In this document: one piece after another, positions 26,293 through 37,793 of the stretch
How positions within the stretch are numbered: the stretch's first letter is position 1
How the letters are laid out: each line of letters opens with the position of its first letter
Assembly: GCF_003403315.2 (NCBI RefSeq)
Contig: NZ_CP048407.1
Location: forward strand, 1,426,001-1,490,000
Source of the DNA: Thermaerobacter sp. PB12/4term
GTDB lineage: Bacteria; Bacillota; Sulfobacillia; Thermaerobacterales; Thermaerobacteraceae
DNA length: 64,000 nucleotides
Direction of reading: 5' to 3'
Notes under the pieces: generated by a model
Seen by the model: the letters and a program-made list of their open reading frames with translations, nothing else
What the model was told of the DNA's origin: nothing
Databases searched by the model: none
Made by a program: the position numbers and the translations under genes

Positions 26293-26949
26293 CTAGACCT
26301 TGACCCAGCCCTCCCGGATGGCGTGGATCACCGCCTGGGTGCGGTCGGCGACGCCCAGCTTGCGGAAGATCGAGGTGATGTGGTTCTTCACCGTCTTTTC
26401 GCTGATGAAGAGCCGCTGGCCGATCTCCCGGTTCGAAACGCCCTCGGCCACCAGCTGCAGCACCTCGAACTCCCGGCGGGTCAGGGGCTCGGGGATGCCC
26501 CCGCCCAGCGGCGTCCACCGCTCCCGCCGCCGCGTACCCAGATTGAGCACCCGGGCCGACAGGGTGGGGTGGACGTAGCCCTCGCCCCGGCAACAGAGGC
26601 GCACCGCCTCCACCAGCGTGCGGGGCTCCACATCCTTCAGGACGAACCCGCTGGCCCCGGCGGCAATGGCCTCCAGCAGGTACTCCTCCTGGTCGTGGAT
26701 GGTCAGCACCAGCACCTGGGTCGAGGCGGAAGCCGCCCGGATCTGCCGGGTGGCCTCGATGCCCGACATGTCGGGCAGGTTGATGTCCATCACCACCAGG
26801 TCGGGCCGCAACCGGGCGGCGTGGCGGACGGCCTCGGCCCCGTTGCGCGCCTCGCCCACCACCTCGATGTCCGGTTCCAGGTGGAGCACCTGGCGCAGGC
26901 CCTCCCGCAGGAGGGCGTGGTCGTCAGCGATCAGGACCCGGATCGGCAT
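26293..26949 (-). CDS. degU: DegU-type NarL/LuxR-family response regulator
   Basis: This 218-residue regulator has a receiver domain (MPIRVLIADDHALLREGLRQ; phosphoacceptor Asp 55 in VVMDINLPDM; Lys in GFVLKD) and a C-terminal LuxR helix-turn-helix (LTRREFEVLQLVAEGVSNRE to KTVKNHITSIFRKLGV). The layout and the DegS-type kinase beside it justify the DegU name; exact orthology is not proven. Its start lies 26 bases inside the end of the kinase gene. The next gene downstream is the pilin of Tad locus 2, so the locus is a plausible target. Confidence 0.88.
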   Translation of the reverse strand: MPIRVLIADDHALLREGLRQVLHLEPDIEVVGEARNGAEAVRHAARLRPDLVVMDINLPDMSGIEATRQIRAASASTQVLVLTIHDQEEYLLEAIAAGASGFVLKDVEPRTLVEAVRLCCRGEGYVHPTLSARVLNLGTRRRERWTPLGGGIPEPLTRREFEVLQLVAEGVSNREIGQRLFISEKTVKNHITSIFRKLGVADRTQAVIHAIREGWVKV

Positions 26950-28117
26950 GGCCGTCTTCTTCCCTCCCCAGCGGGATCTCAAGGCGCACCCGCGTGCCCT
27001 GCCCCGGGCGGCTCTGGATGTCGATGCGGCCGCCCACCATGGCCACCCGCTCCTGCATGTTGGCGAGGCCAAAGCGGTCGGCACCGCGGGGCGCGGCGGG
27101 GTCGAACCCGCAGCCGTCGTCGGCCACTTCCGCCCACAGCCGCCGTGCGGCAAACTCCACCCGCATGACCACCCGGCTGGCGCCGGCATGCTTCCACACG
27201 TTGTTCAGCGCTTCCTGAAGGATGCGGTAGACCGTGATCTCCACGGCGGGGTCGAGCCGGCGGGCCGCCCCGCGGGTCACCAGCTCCACCTCGAGGCCGG
27301 TCTTGTCGACGAAGCCCGCCACATACTGCCGGAGGGCCGGGATCAGCCCCAGGTCGTCCAGGGCCATGGGCCGCAGATCGAAGATGATCTTGCGCACGTC
27401 CTGCAGGCTCTCCCGGGTCAGGGCCTTGAGGCGCTCCAGTTCCTCCCGGGCGCGGCCCACGTCCTCGTCCAGCAGCCGTTGGCAGACCTCCACCCGCAGC
27501 ACCACGTTGGCCAGCATCTGGGCGGGACCGTCGTGGATGTCCCGGGCCAGCCGCCGCCGCTCCTCCTCCTGGGCCTTCAGCAGCATCAGGCCCACCTGCA
27601 GCCGCCGCTGAAGGTCCGCCGCCTGGCCCAGGAGCTGCCCCAGCTTGCCCGAGAGCAATTCCAGCGCCAGGCGGATGTGGCCCGCCAGCTCTTCTGCCCG
27701 CCGCACCGTCTCGCCCAGCCGCCGCAGCCGCCGCTCCAGCTCATCCCGGCGCTGGCGCAGCTGCGCCTCCCGTTCCTGGGCGCGTACCCATTGCTCGTGG
27801 AGCTGCATCGCCTCCTCATAGGCTTCGCGGTAGGCCTCCTCGCCGTAGCGCTGGAAATGGCGGGAGATCTCCACCAGCCGCAGCCGGGCCCGCTGCTGGC
27901 GGCGGGCCAGGTCGTCCACCTGGGCGATGAGCTCCGCCACCTGGGCCCGGACCTCGTCCAGCTCGCGAGCCGCTTCCCGGTATTCCTCCCGGGCCTGCTC
28001 GGCGATGAAGAAGACCTGTTCCCGCCCGCGCTCCACGGCCGTCAGGGTCTCCCGCAGGACCCGGTCCAGCGCCACGGGGTCGAGGGAACCCGGGACCGCC
28101 GCCTCCACCCGCACCAC
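26924..28117 (-). CDS. degS: DegS-type sensor histidine kinase
   Basis: This cytoplasmic kinase of 397 residues has a long coiled coil (about 35-180) and no membrane segment, as in DegS. The HisKA_3 motif EERRRLARDIHDGPAQ places the phosphorylated histidine near residue 195, and the ATPase domain carries ILQEALNNVWKHA and DDGCGFDP. It would phosphorylate the overlapping DegU gene product. The start is unsure: GTG codons at 28117 and 28114 lack a clear ribosome site. Confidence 0.88.
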   Translation of the reverse strand: MVRVEAAVPGSLDPVALDRVLRETLTAVERGREQVFFIAEQAREEYREAARELDEVRAQVAELIAQVDDLARRQQRARLRLVEISRHFQRYGEEAYREAYEEAMQLHEQWVRAQEREAQLRQRRDELERRLRRLGETVRRAEELAGHIRLALELLSGKLGQLLGQAADLQRRLQVGLMLLKAQEEERRRLARDIHDGPAQMLANVVLRVEVCQRLLDEDVGRAREELERLKALTRESLQDVRKIIFDLRPMALDDLGLIPALRQYVAGFVDKTGLEVELVTRGAARRLDPAVEITVYRILQEALNNVWKHAGASRVVMRVEFAARRLWAEVADDGCGFDPAAPRGADRFGLANMQERVAMVGGRIDIQSRPGQGTRVRLEIPLGREEDGHADPGPDR

Positions 28118-28236
28118 CGCCGGCCGGCACCGGACGCCGGCGGGCGCCGGTGCCGCGTTCTTCCCAAGTTATCGGAACAGGGGAAAAGCGATTAAGGGTG
28201 CGGGCAAGGCGAGGCCGCCGGCCGGGTGGAATCAGC

Positions 28237-28258
28237 GCGGATCGCCACCCCGATCCGC
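28237..28258 (-). terminator. Hairpin between yqeG and degS
   Basis: GCGGATCG (28237-28244) pairs with CGATCCGC (28251-28258) over a six-base loop. It follows yqeG in the direction of transcription, 35 bases after its stop. There is no U run, so it is only a possible terminator. Confidence 0.35.
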
Positions 28259-28292
28259 AAGGGGTCCTGGGCGCCCGGGCCCCTGGGTCGGC

Positions 28293-28811
28293 TCAGGTCC
28301 GCGGCCCGCCCGGCTGAGCCAGCCGGCGCAGGACCCATCGCTCCACCACCCGGACCAAACGGGTGCCGATGAACTCGCGGCCGGGCAGGGGCGTGACCAG
28401 CACCGTGACCATCCCCAGGCGGTTGCCGCCCAGGACGTCGGTGAAGATCTGGTCGCCGATCACCGCGGCCTGGGAAGGTTCGGCACCGATGGTCTGGAGG
28501 GCGCGGAGGAAGGCGCGCCGGCGGGGCTTGGTGGCCGAGTGGACCGCGGGGACGCCGCAGGCCCGCGCGAACCGCTGCACCCGCTGCTCCAGGTTGTTGG
28601 AGAGGATGCACACGGCAAAGCCCTGCTGCCGGGCCTCGTCCAGCCAGCGGCGCAGGGCCTCGTCGGGCAGGGGCTGATCGCGACGGGCCAGGGTGTTGTC
28701 CAGGTCGAGGATCAGGCCCCGCACCCCGCGGGCGCGCAACTCATCCCAGCGGATGGCATAGATCGAGGGGGCCACCAGATCCGGCGTCAGCAGCCGCCAC
28801 AACCGCCGCAC
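28293..28811 (-). CDS. yqeG: YqeG-family HAD phosphatase
   Basis: This 172-residue HAD subfamily IIIA phosphatase has the catalytic motif GLILDLDNTLARRD, the second motif CILSNNLEQR, the lysine region SATKPRRRAF and motif IV VIGDQIFTDVLGGNRLGM. YqeG is widespread in Firmicutes; its substrate is not settled. A GTG at 28811, giving VRRLWRLLTPDLVAPSIY, is preferred because AAAGGAG lies eight bases upstream; an ATG 11 codons earlier lacks this. Confidence 0.88.
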   Translation of the reverse strand: MRRLWRLLTPDLVAPSIYAIRWDELRARGVRGLILDLDNTLARRDQPLPDEALRRWLDEARQQGFAVCILSNNLEQRVQRFARACGVPAVHSATKPRRRAFLRALQTIGAEPSQAAVIGDQIFTDVLGGNRLGMVTVLVTPLPGREFIGTRLVRVVERWVLRRLAQPGGPRT

Positions 28812-28842
28812 AGCAGGGGCTCCTTTCCCAGCATCCCGCCCC

Positions 28843-28870
28843 ATTATACGGCGATTCTAGGGCTCGTCAC
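28843..28870 (-). promoter_or_regulatory. Sigma-A-type promoter upstream of yqeG
   Basis: On the minus strand a perfect TATAAT (28843-28848) is preceded by GTGACG (28865-28870) with a 16-base spacer. It lies over the 3' end of sigK, so yqeG can be transcribed apart from the sporulation gene. Confidence 0.5.
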
Positions 28871-29600
28871 CGTCGCCGGCGGCCTCGGGCAAGGGACCGG
28901 GTTCGTCCAGCACGTGACGGGTCAGCTTGCGCACCGCCCGCTTCTCGATGCGGGAGACGTAGGACCGGGAGATGCCCAGCACCCGCGCCACCTCCCGCTG
29001 GGTGTAGCGGCGCCTGCCGTCCAGGCCGAAGCGGAGTTCCAGCACCCGGCGTTCCCGCGGGCCCAGCTCTCTGACCGCCTCGCGGATCCTCCGGGCCAGG
29101 AGGCGGCGGCCCACCGTCTCCTCCACGGCGTCATCGTCGGCGGGCAACATGTCCATCAGGGTCACCTCGTTGCCTTCCCGGTCGACGCCGATGGGGTTCT
29201 GCAGGAACACCTCCCGGCGGTTGCGGCGGGTGGCCCGCAGGTGCATCAGGATCTCGTTCTCGATGCAGCGGGCGGCGTAGGTGGCCAGCCGCGTGCCCTT
29301 GGAGGGGTCGTAGGTGTCCACCCCCTTGATCAGGCCGACGGTGCCGATGCTGATCAGGTCCTCGGGATCTTCGCCGGTTTCGTCGAACTTCTTGGCGATG
29401 TGGGCCACCAGCCGGAGGTTGCGTTCGATCAGCACATCCCGTGCCCTCTCGTCACCACAGCGCATGCGCTCCAGGTAGTGGGCCTCTTCCTCGGGGGAAA
29501 GGGGCTGGGGGAAACTGCGGCCGGTCTGCAGGTAGCCGACCAGGTAAAGCAGGCCGCGCACCAGCGCAGCCCCCAGGAGCAGCAGCCATCCGGGTCCCAT
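28857..29600 (-). CDS. sigK: Sporulation sigma factor SigK, pro-form
   Basis: This 247-residue sigma factor directs late mother-cell transcription during spore formation. The SFPQPLSPEEEAHYLERM segment, the core ENLISIG-type region DPEDLISIGTVGLIKGVDTY, ATYAARCIENEILMHLRA and the region 4 motif GISRSYVSRIEKRAVRKL match SigK. The first 27 residues (MGPGWLLLLGAALVRGLLYL onward) are hydrophobic and correspond to the pro-sequence removed by SpoIVFB. The gene is uninterrupted: there is no skin-type element. An AAGGAGG site precedes the ATG. Confidence 0.95.
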   Translation of the reverse strand: MGPGWLLLLGAALVRGLLYLVGYLQTGRSFPQPLSPEEEAHYLERMRCGDERARDVLIERNLRLVAHIAKKFDETGEDPEDLISIGTVGLIKGVDTYDPSKGTRLATYAARCIENEILMHLRATRRNRREVFLQNPIGVDREGNEVTLMDMLPADDDAVEETVGRRLLARRIREAVRELGPRERRVLELRFGLDGRRRYTQREVARVLGISRSYVSRIEKRAVRKLTRHVLDEPGPLPEAAGDGDEP

Positions 29601-29784
29601 GGCAGCGCCTCCTTGTACGGGTAAGGCCCCCGGTTCCGGGTCGCGCCGGGCGGGGGCGGCGGTTGTTCCCGTTCGCTGGACGAACCGGCCGGCTGCGAGC
29701 CGCCGGCCAGCAGGCGGGGCACTGCCACGCTATGCATGCCGGGATGCCGCTGTACCTGTCCCGCGGCGGATTTGGGCGATGGCC

Positions 29785-30891
29785 TCAGCGGTCCGGGTTC
29801 CGGTCCTGGTCCGCCGGCGGGTCCCGCTCCTGGAGGGACTGGCGGTAGGCACGGACGTTGCGGTTGTGCTCCGCCAGGGTGCGGGCGAACTGGTGCCGCC
29901 CCGAACCGTCCGGGCGCAGGACGAAGTACAGGTAGTCCACGTTGGCCGGGTGGAGAACGGCGCGGATGGCGGCCTCCCCGGGGGCACCGATGGGGCCCGG
30001 CGGCAGGCCGGGGTAGCGGTAGGTATTGTAGGGTGAGTCGACCCGCAGGTCGGCATAGGTGAGCCGGCCGGAGGCCCGGCCCAGGGCGTACAGCACGGTG
30101 GGGTCGGCATCCAGCGTCATGTTCCGCTCCAGGCGGTTGAGGTACACACCGGCGATGACCGGCCGTTCCTCCGCCACCCGGGCCTCCCGCTCCACGATGG
30201 AGGCCAGGGTGATGACCTGGTGCACGCTGAAGCCCATCTGCCGGGCCCGGGCCTCCTCCTCCGGACCCACCACCTGCCGGAACCGGTCCAGCATGAGCCG
30301 CACCACCAGGGCCGGATCGGCACGGCCATGCTCGTCCACGGGCACCCGGTAGGTGTCGGGGAAGAGGTATCCTTCCAGGGGTTCCTTCAGGGCGTTGCGG
30401 GTGCCGGCATCCCGGGGCAGGTAGGGCCAATCCGCGGCCGCCCGGTCCAGCGCGGCGCGGAAGCCTTCCCGGGTCACCAGGCCCTCGGCCGCCAGGTGTT
30501 CTACAACCTGGGCTACCGTCCAACCTTCGGGAATGGTGAAGCGGGCGGTGAGGATGTCGCCGCGAGCCAGCTTGTCCAGGACGGCTGCGGCCGGCATGCC
30601 GGGACTCAAACGGTAGACCCCAGCCCGCAGGCGCCCGTCGTACCCTTGCAGCCGGACCAGGATGCGGAAGGCGAGAGGATCGCGGATCAATCCCTGCCGG
30701 TGGAGGAGGCTGGCGATCTCAGCGGTCGAAGCCCCCCGGGGTACCCGCACCACCGTGGTGACGGGCGATCCCGGCAGGGGCGGCTCCAGGGCGTTGACAT
30801 ACCGATGATAGAGCCAGCCGGCCGCCCCGGCGGCCAGCACCAGCGCCGCCGCCAGGACCGCCCCCAGGACCCGCCAGATGGTGCGCCGCAC
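29785..30891 (-). CDS. mltG: Endolytic transglycosylase MltG (YceG-like)
   Basis: This 368-residue membrane-anchored lytic transglycosylase cuts nascent peptidoglycan strands. It has one N-terminal membrane span (LGAVLAAALVLAAGAAGWLY), a LysM-like region with VVRVPRGASTAEIASLLHRQ, and the YceG catalytic domain with LEGYLFPDTY, the catalytic glutamate in LASIVEREA, and DSPYNTYRYPGLPPGPI. A GTG at 30891 with GAGGAGGG upstream gives the start. The gap to sigK (29601-29784) shows no clear promoter. Confidence 0.95.
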   Translation of the reverse strand: MRRTIWRVLGAVLAAALVLAAGAAGWLYHRYVNALEPPLPGSPVTTVVRVPRGASTAEIASLLHRQGLIRDPLAFRILVRLQGYDGRLRAGVYRLSPGMPAAAVLDKLARGDILTARFTIPEGWTVAQVVEHLAAEGLVTREGFRAALDRAAADWPYLPRDAGTRNALKEPLEGYLFPDTYRVPVDEHGRADPALVVRLMLDRFRQVVGPEEEARARQMGFSVHQVITLASIVEREARVAEERPVIAGVYLNRLERNMTLDADPTVLYALGRASGRLTYADLRVDSPYNTYRYPGLPPGPIGAPGEAAIRAVLHPANVDYLYFVLRPDGSGRHQFARTLAEHNRNVRAYRQSLQERDPPADQDRNPDR

Positions 30892-30933
30892 CGCTCGCCC
30901 TCCTCACCTCCCGCAAGGTTCGTGACAGGCGCC

Positions 30934-30967
30934 GGGCCTCCTGCCGGGGCGCCGCGGCAGGAGGCCC
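30934..30967 (-). terminator. Strong hairpin after the ruvX-DUF1292 gene
   Basis: GGGCCTCCTGCCG (30934-30946) pairs perfectly with 30955-30967 over an eight-base loop. It lies between the DUF1292 stop and the mltG start. No U run follows. Confidence 0.45.
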
Positions 30968-31017
30968 CCTGGCGCCGCCGCCGCTGCCGCACCTCCCCGG
31001 TGAGCGGGGAGCGGCAA

Positions 31018-31042
31018 GGCCCCGCGGGCTACCCGCGGGGCC
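31018..31042 (-). terminator. Second hairpin after the ruvX-DUF1292 gene
   Basis: GGCCCCGCGGG (31018-31028) pairs with 31032-31042 with a CTA loop, about 30 bases after the stop codon. Together with the hairpin at 30934-30967 it forms a tandem terminator candidate without a U tract. Confidence 0.45.
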
Positions 31043-31072
31043 GGCACCCGGTCGCCCCGCCGTGGGGCGTGG

Positions 31073-32068
31073 TCAACGCCGCCGCCCGGAAGAGCCGCCT
31101 CCGTCCTCGTCGTCGCCGTCCTCATCCTCGCCCGGCTCCTCGTCGTCCTCCTCGTCCAGGCCGTCCAGCTCCTCCAGGTCGTCCAGATCCTCGTCGTCAA
31201 GGGCGTCGTCGTCGTCCAGGTCCTGCTCGTCCCAGTCCTCTTCCTCCCACTCGTCCTCGTCGGGACCGAGGATCTCGTCGGCGTAGGCTTCGTCTTCTTC
31301 CTCGGCCACCATGTCTTCCCAGGCTTCGGCGACGGCGTCCCACTCCTCGTCGTCCTCGATCTCGACCAGGACCGGCGTGCCGTCATCCTCGTGGAGCAGG
31401 CGGAAGATGAAGGCCTCCTCCTCGTCGTCAGGGTCGGCAACGATGGCATACTTGCGGTCGTTCATTTCCACCAGGTCGATGACGACGAACTGCTGCTCCT
31501 CGCCGTTCTCGTCCCGGAAGGTGACGATCCGGCGTTCCTCCGGCAGGTCCATCACTGCCCCACCACCTTCCTCCACAGGCTGCTGGCTGAGACATTCACC
31601 GCCGCTGGGCCGTTGCCTGCGTGCCCCGCGGGGAGATTCGCCACCGGTTGCCCGTTGCCTGCGCTGCGCTTCGAGAAAGGCCTGCAGGATCACCGTAGCC
31701 GCCATGCGGTCGATGATCGCCTTGCGCCGGCGCCGGGAGAGGTCGGCGTCGATCAGCACCCGCTCCGCCTGGACGGTGGACAGCCGCTCGTCCCATAGGG
31801 TTACCCGGGGAACGCCGGCCGCCTGCAACCCGGCGGCGAACTCCTCGGCCGCCTCCGCCTCCGGGCCGCGCCGGCCGTCCAGCCGCCGGGGCCAGCCCAC
31901 CACGATGCCTTCGGCGCCGTGTTGCCGGGCCAGTTCGACCACCCTGGCGATGTCCCGGTCATCACCCTGCCGGGGCAAGCTTGCCAGCGGACGCGCCAGG
32001 ATCCCCTCGGGGTCACTGATGGCCACACCGATGACGCGGCTGCCCAGATCGAGCCCCAACCAGCGCAT
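31073..32068 (-). CDS. ruvX: RuvX (YqgF) Holliday junction resolvase fused in frame to a DUF1292 domain
   Basis: This 331-codon frame holds two proteins that are separate neighbours in most Firmicutes. Residues 1-140 are RuvX: DLGSRVIGVAISDP, VGWPRRLDG, WDERLSTVQAE and IDRMAATVILQAFLE give all catalytic acids. Residues 173-260 are DUF1292 (RRIVTFRDENGEEQQFVVID, EAFIFRLLHEDDGTPVLVEI). The last 75 residues are extremely acidic, then GGSSGRRR. No stop lies between them. An internal GTG-ATG pair (31555/31552) has GGAGGAAGGTGG upstream, so DUF1292 may also be made alone. Whether a true fusion or readthrough-plus-reinitiation operates is open. Confidence 0.85.
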   Translation of the reverse strand: MRWLGLDLGSRVIGVAISDPEGILARPLASLPRQGDDRDIARVVELARQHGAEGIVVGWPRRLDGRRGPEAEAAEEFAAGLQAAGVPRVTLWDERLSTVQAERVLIDADLSRRRRKAIIDRMAATVILQAFLEAQRRQRATGGESPRGARRQRPSGGECLSQQPVEEGGGAVMDLPEERRIVTFRDENGEEQQFVVIDLVEMNDRKYAIVADPDDEEEAFIFRLLHEDDGTPVLVEIEDDEEWDAVAEAWEDMVAEEEDEAYADEILGPDEDEWEEEDWDEQDLDDDDALDDEDLDDLEELDGLDEEDDEEPGEDEDGDDEDGGGSSGRRR

Positions 32069-32100
32069 GGCCGTTCACCCGCTTGCGGCCGGCCGGCCCC

Positions 32101-32796
32101 TCACAGCCAGCGCGGCTCCCGCCGGCGGGGCGCCAGGAGAAGCCAGCCGGCAGCCCCAGCCACAAAGCCCGCCACGTGGGCCCACCAGGCCACCAGGGTC
32201 ACATTGGGGGCGCCCAGGGCGGCCAGCCCGTTCAGGACCTGGAGCCCGAACCAGACCAGCAGAAAGACCCAGGCGGGCACTTCCGCTACCGTAATGAAGA
32301 TGAAGAGAAAAATCAAGGTGACGATGCGCGAGCGCGGGAAGGCGAGGAAATACGCCCCCAGGACGCCGGCCACCGCGCCGCTGGCACCGATGGTGGGGAT
32401 GGTGGAATCGGGGTTGGCCGCCACGTGGGCGTAGTTCCCCAGGAGCCCCGCAAGCAGGTAGAACAAGAGATAGCGGCCCCGGCCCAGCCGGTCTTCCACG
32501 TTGTCGCCGAAAACCCAGAGGAACAGCATGTTGCCCAGCAAGTGGACCAGGCTGCCATGGAGGAACATGGCGGTGACAAGGGACAGGTAAGGCTCCAGGC
32601 CGACCTGGGGCAACAGGGCCAGGGGCGGGATGCGGGCGGGAACGACCCCAAACCTCTCCGCCAGGAGGCCGATCCCCGCCTCCGGCGTGGGGCCGGTGGT
32701 CCATTCCACGTAAAACACATAGACATTGAGGGCGATCAGCAGTACGGTGATCCACGGGAAGCGCCGCGAGCGAATGGTGTCGCGTAACGGGATCAT
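32101..32796 (-). CDS. Rhomboid-family intramembrane serine protease
   Basis: This 231-residue membrane protein has about six membrane spans. The catalytic serine motif GASGAVAGVLGAY and the later histidine in HVAGFVAGAAG are present, and the L1-loop/TM2 segment HGSLVHLLGNMLFLWVFGD is typical. It should cut membrane proteins within the bilayer. An AAGGAG site six bases before the ATG at 32796 marks the start. It lies just upstream of ruvX (33 bases). Confidence 0.93.
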   Translation of the reverse strand: MIPLRDTIRSRRFPWITVLLIALNVYVFYVEWTTGPTPEAGIGLLAERFGVVPARIPPLALLPQVGLEPYLSLVTAMFLHGSLVHLLGNMLFLWVFGDNVEDRLGRGRYLLFYLLAGLLGNYAHVAANPDSTIPTIGASGAVAGVLGAYFLAFPRSRIVTLIFLFIFITVAEVPAWVFLLVWFGLQVLNGLAALGAPNVTLVAWWAHVAGFVAGAAGWLLLAPRRREPRWL

Positions 32797-32964
32797 GGCT
32801 TGCTCCTTCCTGCCGGTCCGCGCGGAACTGGGGCGGCGGTACGAACCGACCCGGGAGAGCACTTGTCACCGCAACGGTACGAACCCCTTTGACGGGAACG
32901 CCCGATGCCGACCCGCGTCCGATCCTTGCGCCGGATGCTTTCCGGGCAAAGCGAGGTGAACCCC

Positions 32965-33258
32965 GTGACCCAGCCGATGGTTCCCGCGCCCCGCCCCCGC
33001 CCACCCCGGCTGCGGCGCAGGCGACGGCCGGGCCGGCCGGTGCGGCGCTACTACGGGGGCCCCGGCACGTATGGGGCGCCCATCCCCCCGGAGCCTCGCC
33101 CTGGAGCCGGCTGGTGGGAGCGATTCAAAGCCGAGCTGGCCTACGTGGCCAGCCTCAAGACCCTGTGGCTGGCGGTGGCCCTGGGCGGCCTGGTGGCGGG
33201 GTTCCTCCTGGGGACCTGGTTCGGTCACCAGCTGGCTGCCGCCGCCCACCTGCGCTGA
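32965..33258 (+). CDS. Small membrane-anchored basic protein, unknown
   Basis: This protein of 97 residues has a Pro/Arg-rich N-terminus (RPRPPRLRRRRRPGRPVRRY), a YGGPGTYGAP stretch and one C-terminal membrane span (TLWLAVALGGLVAGFLLGTW). The GTG at 32965 is preferred for its GAGGTG site; an ATG at 32905 would add 20 residues without a ribosome site. It is a plus-strand gene among minus-strand ones. I do not recognise the family. Confidence 0.65.
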   Translation: MTQPMVPAPRPRPPRLRRRRRPGRPVRRYYGGPGTYGAPIPPEPRPGAGWWERFKAELAYVASLKTLWLAVALGGLVAGFLLGTWFGHQLAAAAHLR

Positions 33259-33454
33259 CCCCCGGGCGCCGGACCCCCGATCCTGGGCCGCCCGCTCCCG
33301 GCCCACCCGCCGGCGGCCCGGCACGGAACCGGCCAACTCCCGAGGCGGGGCGGGGTGCGCTTCCCGCCCGCTCAGCCCCTTGCGTTGCCGGAAGCCGCGC
33401 CCCTGGGCCCCCACGGCTCCCGGCCGCGCCTTCCCCGGCGCGGGGAGCCCGCCC

Positions 33455-33781
33455 TCAGGCCTCGCGCCGGGCCGCCCGGGCCCGCAGGCCCGCCACGTAG
33501 GTGCGGACCAGTTCCGCCAGCAGCTGATCCCGTTCGATGCGCGCCACCAGCGCCCGGGCACCCCGGTGGCTGGTGATGTACGCCGGGTCGCCCGAGAGCA
33601 GGTAACCGGCCAGCTGCCGCACGGGATCGTAGCCGCGTTCCTCCAGCGCCTCGTAGACGGCGGCCAGGATGGCCGCCGGGTCGGCCGGCCGGCCGGAGCC
33701 GGATGCGGCCAGGGGCAAGCCCCCGTACATGGTGGGCTGGCCGTCCGTCACCGGCCGGGCCGGTTCCGCTCCTTGGTGCAC
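33455..33781 (-). CDS. ireB: IreB-family regulatory phosphoprotein (UPF0297, YrzL)
   Basis: This 108-residue protein carries the family signature [40 protein letters not shown] and [15 protein letters not shown]. IreB proteins are substrates of PASTA-type Ser/Thr kinases in Firmicutes. The N-terminal threonine-bearing segment is Ala/Gly-rich and longer than usual. The GTG at 33781 has GGAGG eight bases upstream. Its place between alaS and ruvX is the standard Firmicutes order. Confidence 0.92.
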   Translation of the reverse strand: MHQGAEPARPVTDGQPTMYGGLPLAASGSGRPADPAAILAAVYEALEERGYDPVRQLAGYLLSGDPAYITSHRGARALVARIERDQLLAELVRTYVAGLRARAARREA

Positions 33782-33880
33782 ACCTTTCGCCTCCGCTCCT
33801 GGCTTCTACCTCCGGCTGCGCGCCACCCCGCCGGCGCCCCGGCGCCCGCGGCGCCCACGGCGACCGGCGGGCGGCTGGGC

Positions 33881-36950
<3,070 letters not shown>

Positions 36951-37203
36951 TGCACCGGGCTCCGGGATGGCGTGCTCGCCTCCGCCCGGGAACCTCGCAG
37001 CCTGGGGCTCCCTCTCTGCAGGGCGGGCGGGCGGCTTGGTCCCGTCATCGCCGGGGGTTGCCGCCTGCAGGGGCGGCAGCCCCATGGAATCACCGGCATT
37101 TTGCCATTTCCGGTGGGGCTCGTCAACTCGCCGGGGGCGGTGTCCCGCCCGGCACCCCGCCGGCAGGGGCCCCGGACCCGGCGGCGAAGGGGTCTGCGAG
37201 GTG

Positions 37204-37635
37204 ATGCCGGTGAAACCCGGGTTCGTTCCCGGCCTGCGGGCCGAGGTGGAGGTCACCGTTGATGCCAGCATGCAGGCCGCCTTCGACGGGCGGGTGATCC
37301 ACCCCCTTTACTCCACCTGGTCGCTGGTGCACCACCTGGAACATGCGGCGCGGCGGGTGCTAGAGCCCTATCTGGAGCCCCATGAGGAAGGGGTGGGCTA
37401 CGCCGTGGAGGTGCGGCACCTGGCCCCGACCCCCGTGGGCGCGAGAGTGCGGGCCGTGGCCGTTCTCGAGGCGGTGGAGGGCAACCGGGTGATTTGCCGG
37501 GTCGAGGCCTACAATGATCTGGAAAAGATCGCCGAAGGCCGGCAGGTGCAGGTGGTGCTCGAACGGGACGCCTTCCGCCGCCGCATTGAAGTGCTGCAGC
37601 AGCGCCTGGCCCGCCAGGATTCTCCGTCCCGCTGA
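37204..37635 (+). CDS. FlK-like hotdog thioesterase
   Basis: This 143-residue hotdog-fold protein resembles the fluoroacetyl-CoA thioesterase family: HPLYSTWSLVHHLEHAARRV, then VGYAVEVRHLAPTPVGARV. The Ser/Thr, Glu and His positions that form the catalytic triad in that family appear to be present (STWS, LEHA, RHLA). The physiological acyl-CoA is unknown. A GTG one codon earlier is an equally good start. It is divergent from alaS. Confidence 0.8.
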   Translation: MPVKPGFVPGLRAEVEVTVDASMQAAFDGRVIHPLYSTWSLVHHLEHAARRVLEPYLEPHEEGVGYAVEVRHLAPTPVGARVRAVAVLEAVEGNRVICRVEAYNDLEKIAEGRQVQVVLERDAFRRRIEVLQQRLARQDSPSR

Positions 37636-37793
37636 GGGCGGTGCGGGGCGGCAGGGGACCGGCCAGGGCCGGGGCTGCTTCAGCCGGAGCCCGCTGCGGG
37701 CAGGCCTGATCGTAGGGCGGCCCGCAGCGCCGCGCCCGCCCACCGTGGCGCCCGGCCGGCCGCGGGCCGCCCGCCGCCCCCTCGCCCCCACCC

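Noticed and set aside
29601..29784. Sigma-E type promoter for sigK
   Set aside because: CATAGCGT resembles a sporulation -10 element, but no matching -35 lies at the right distance.
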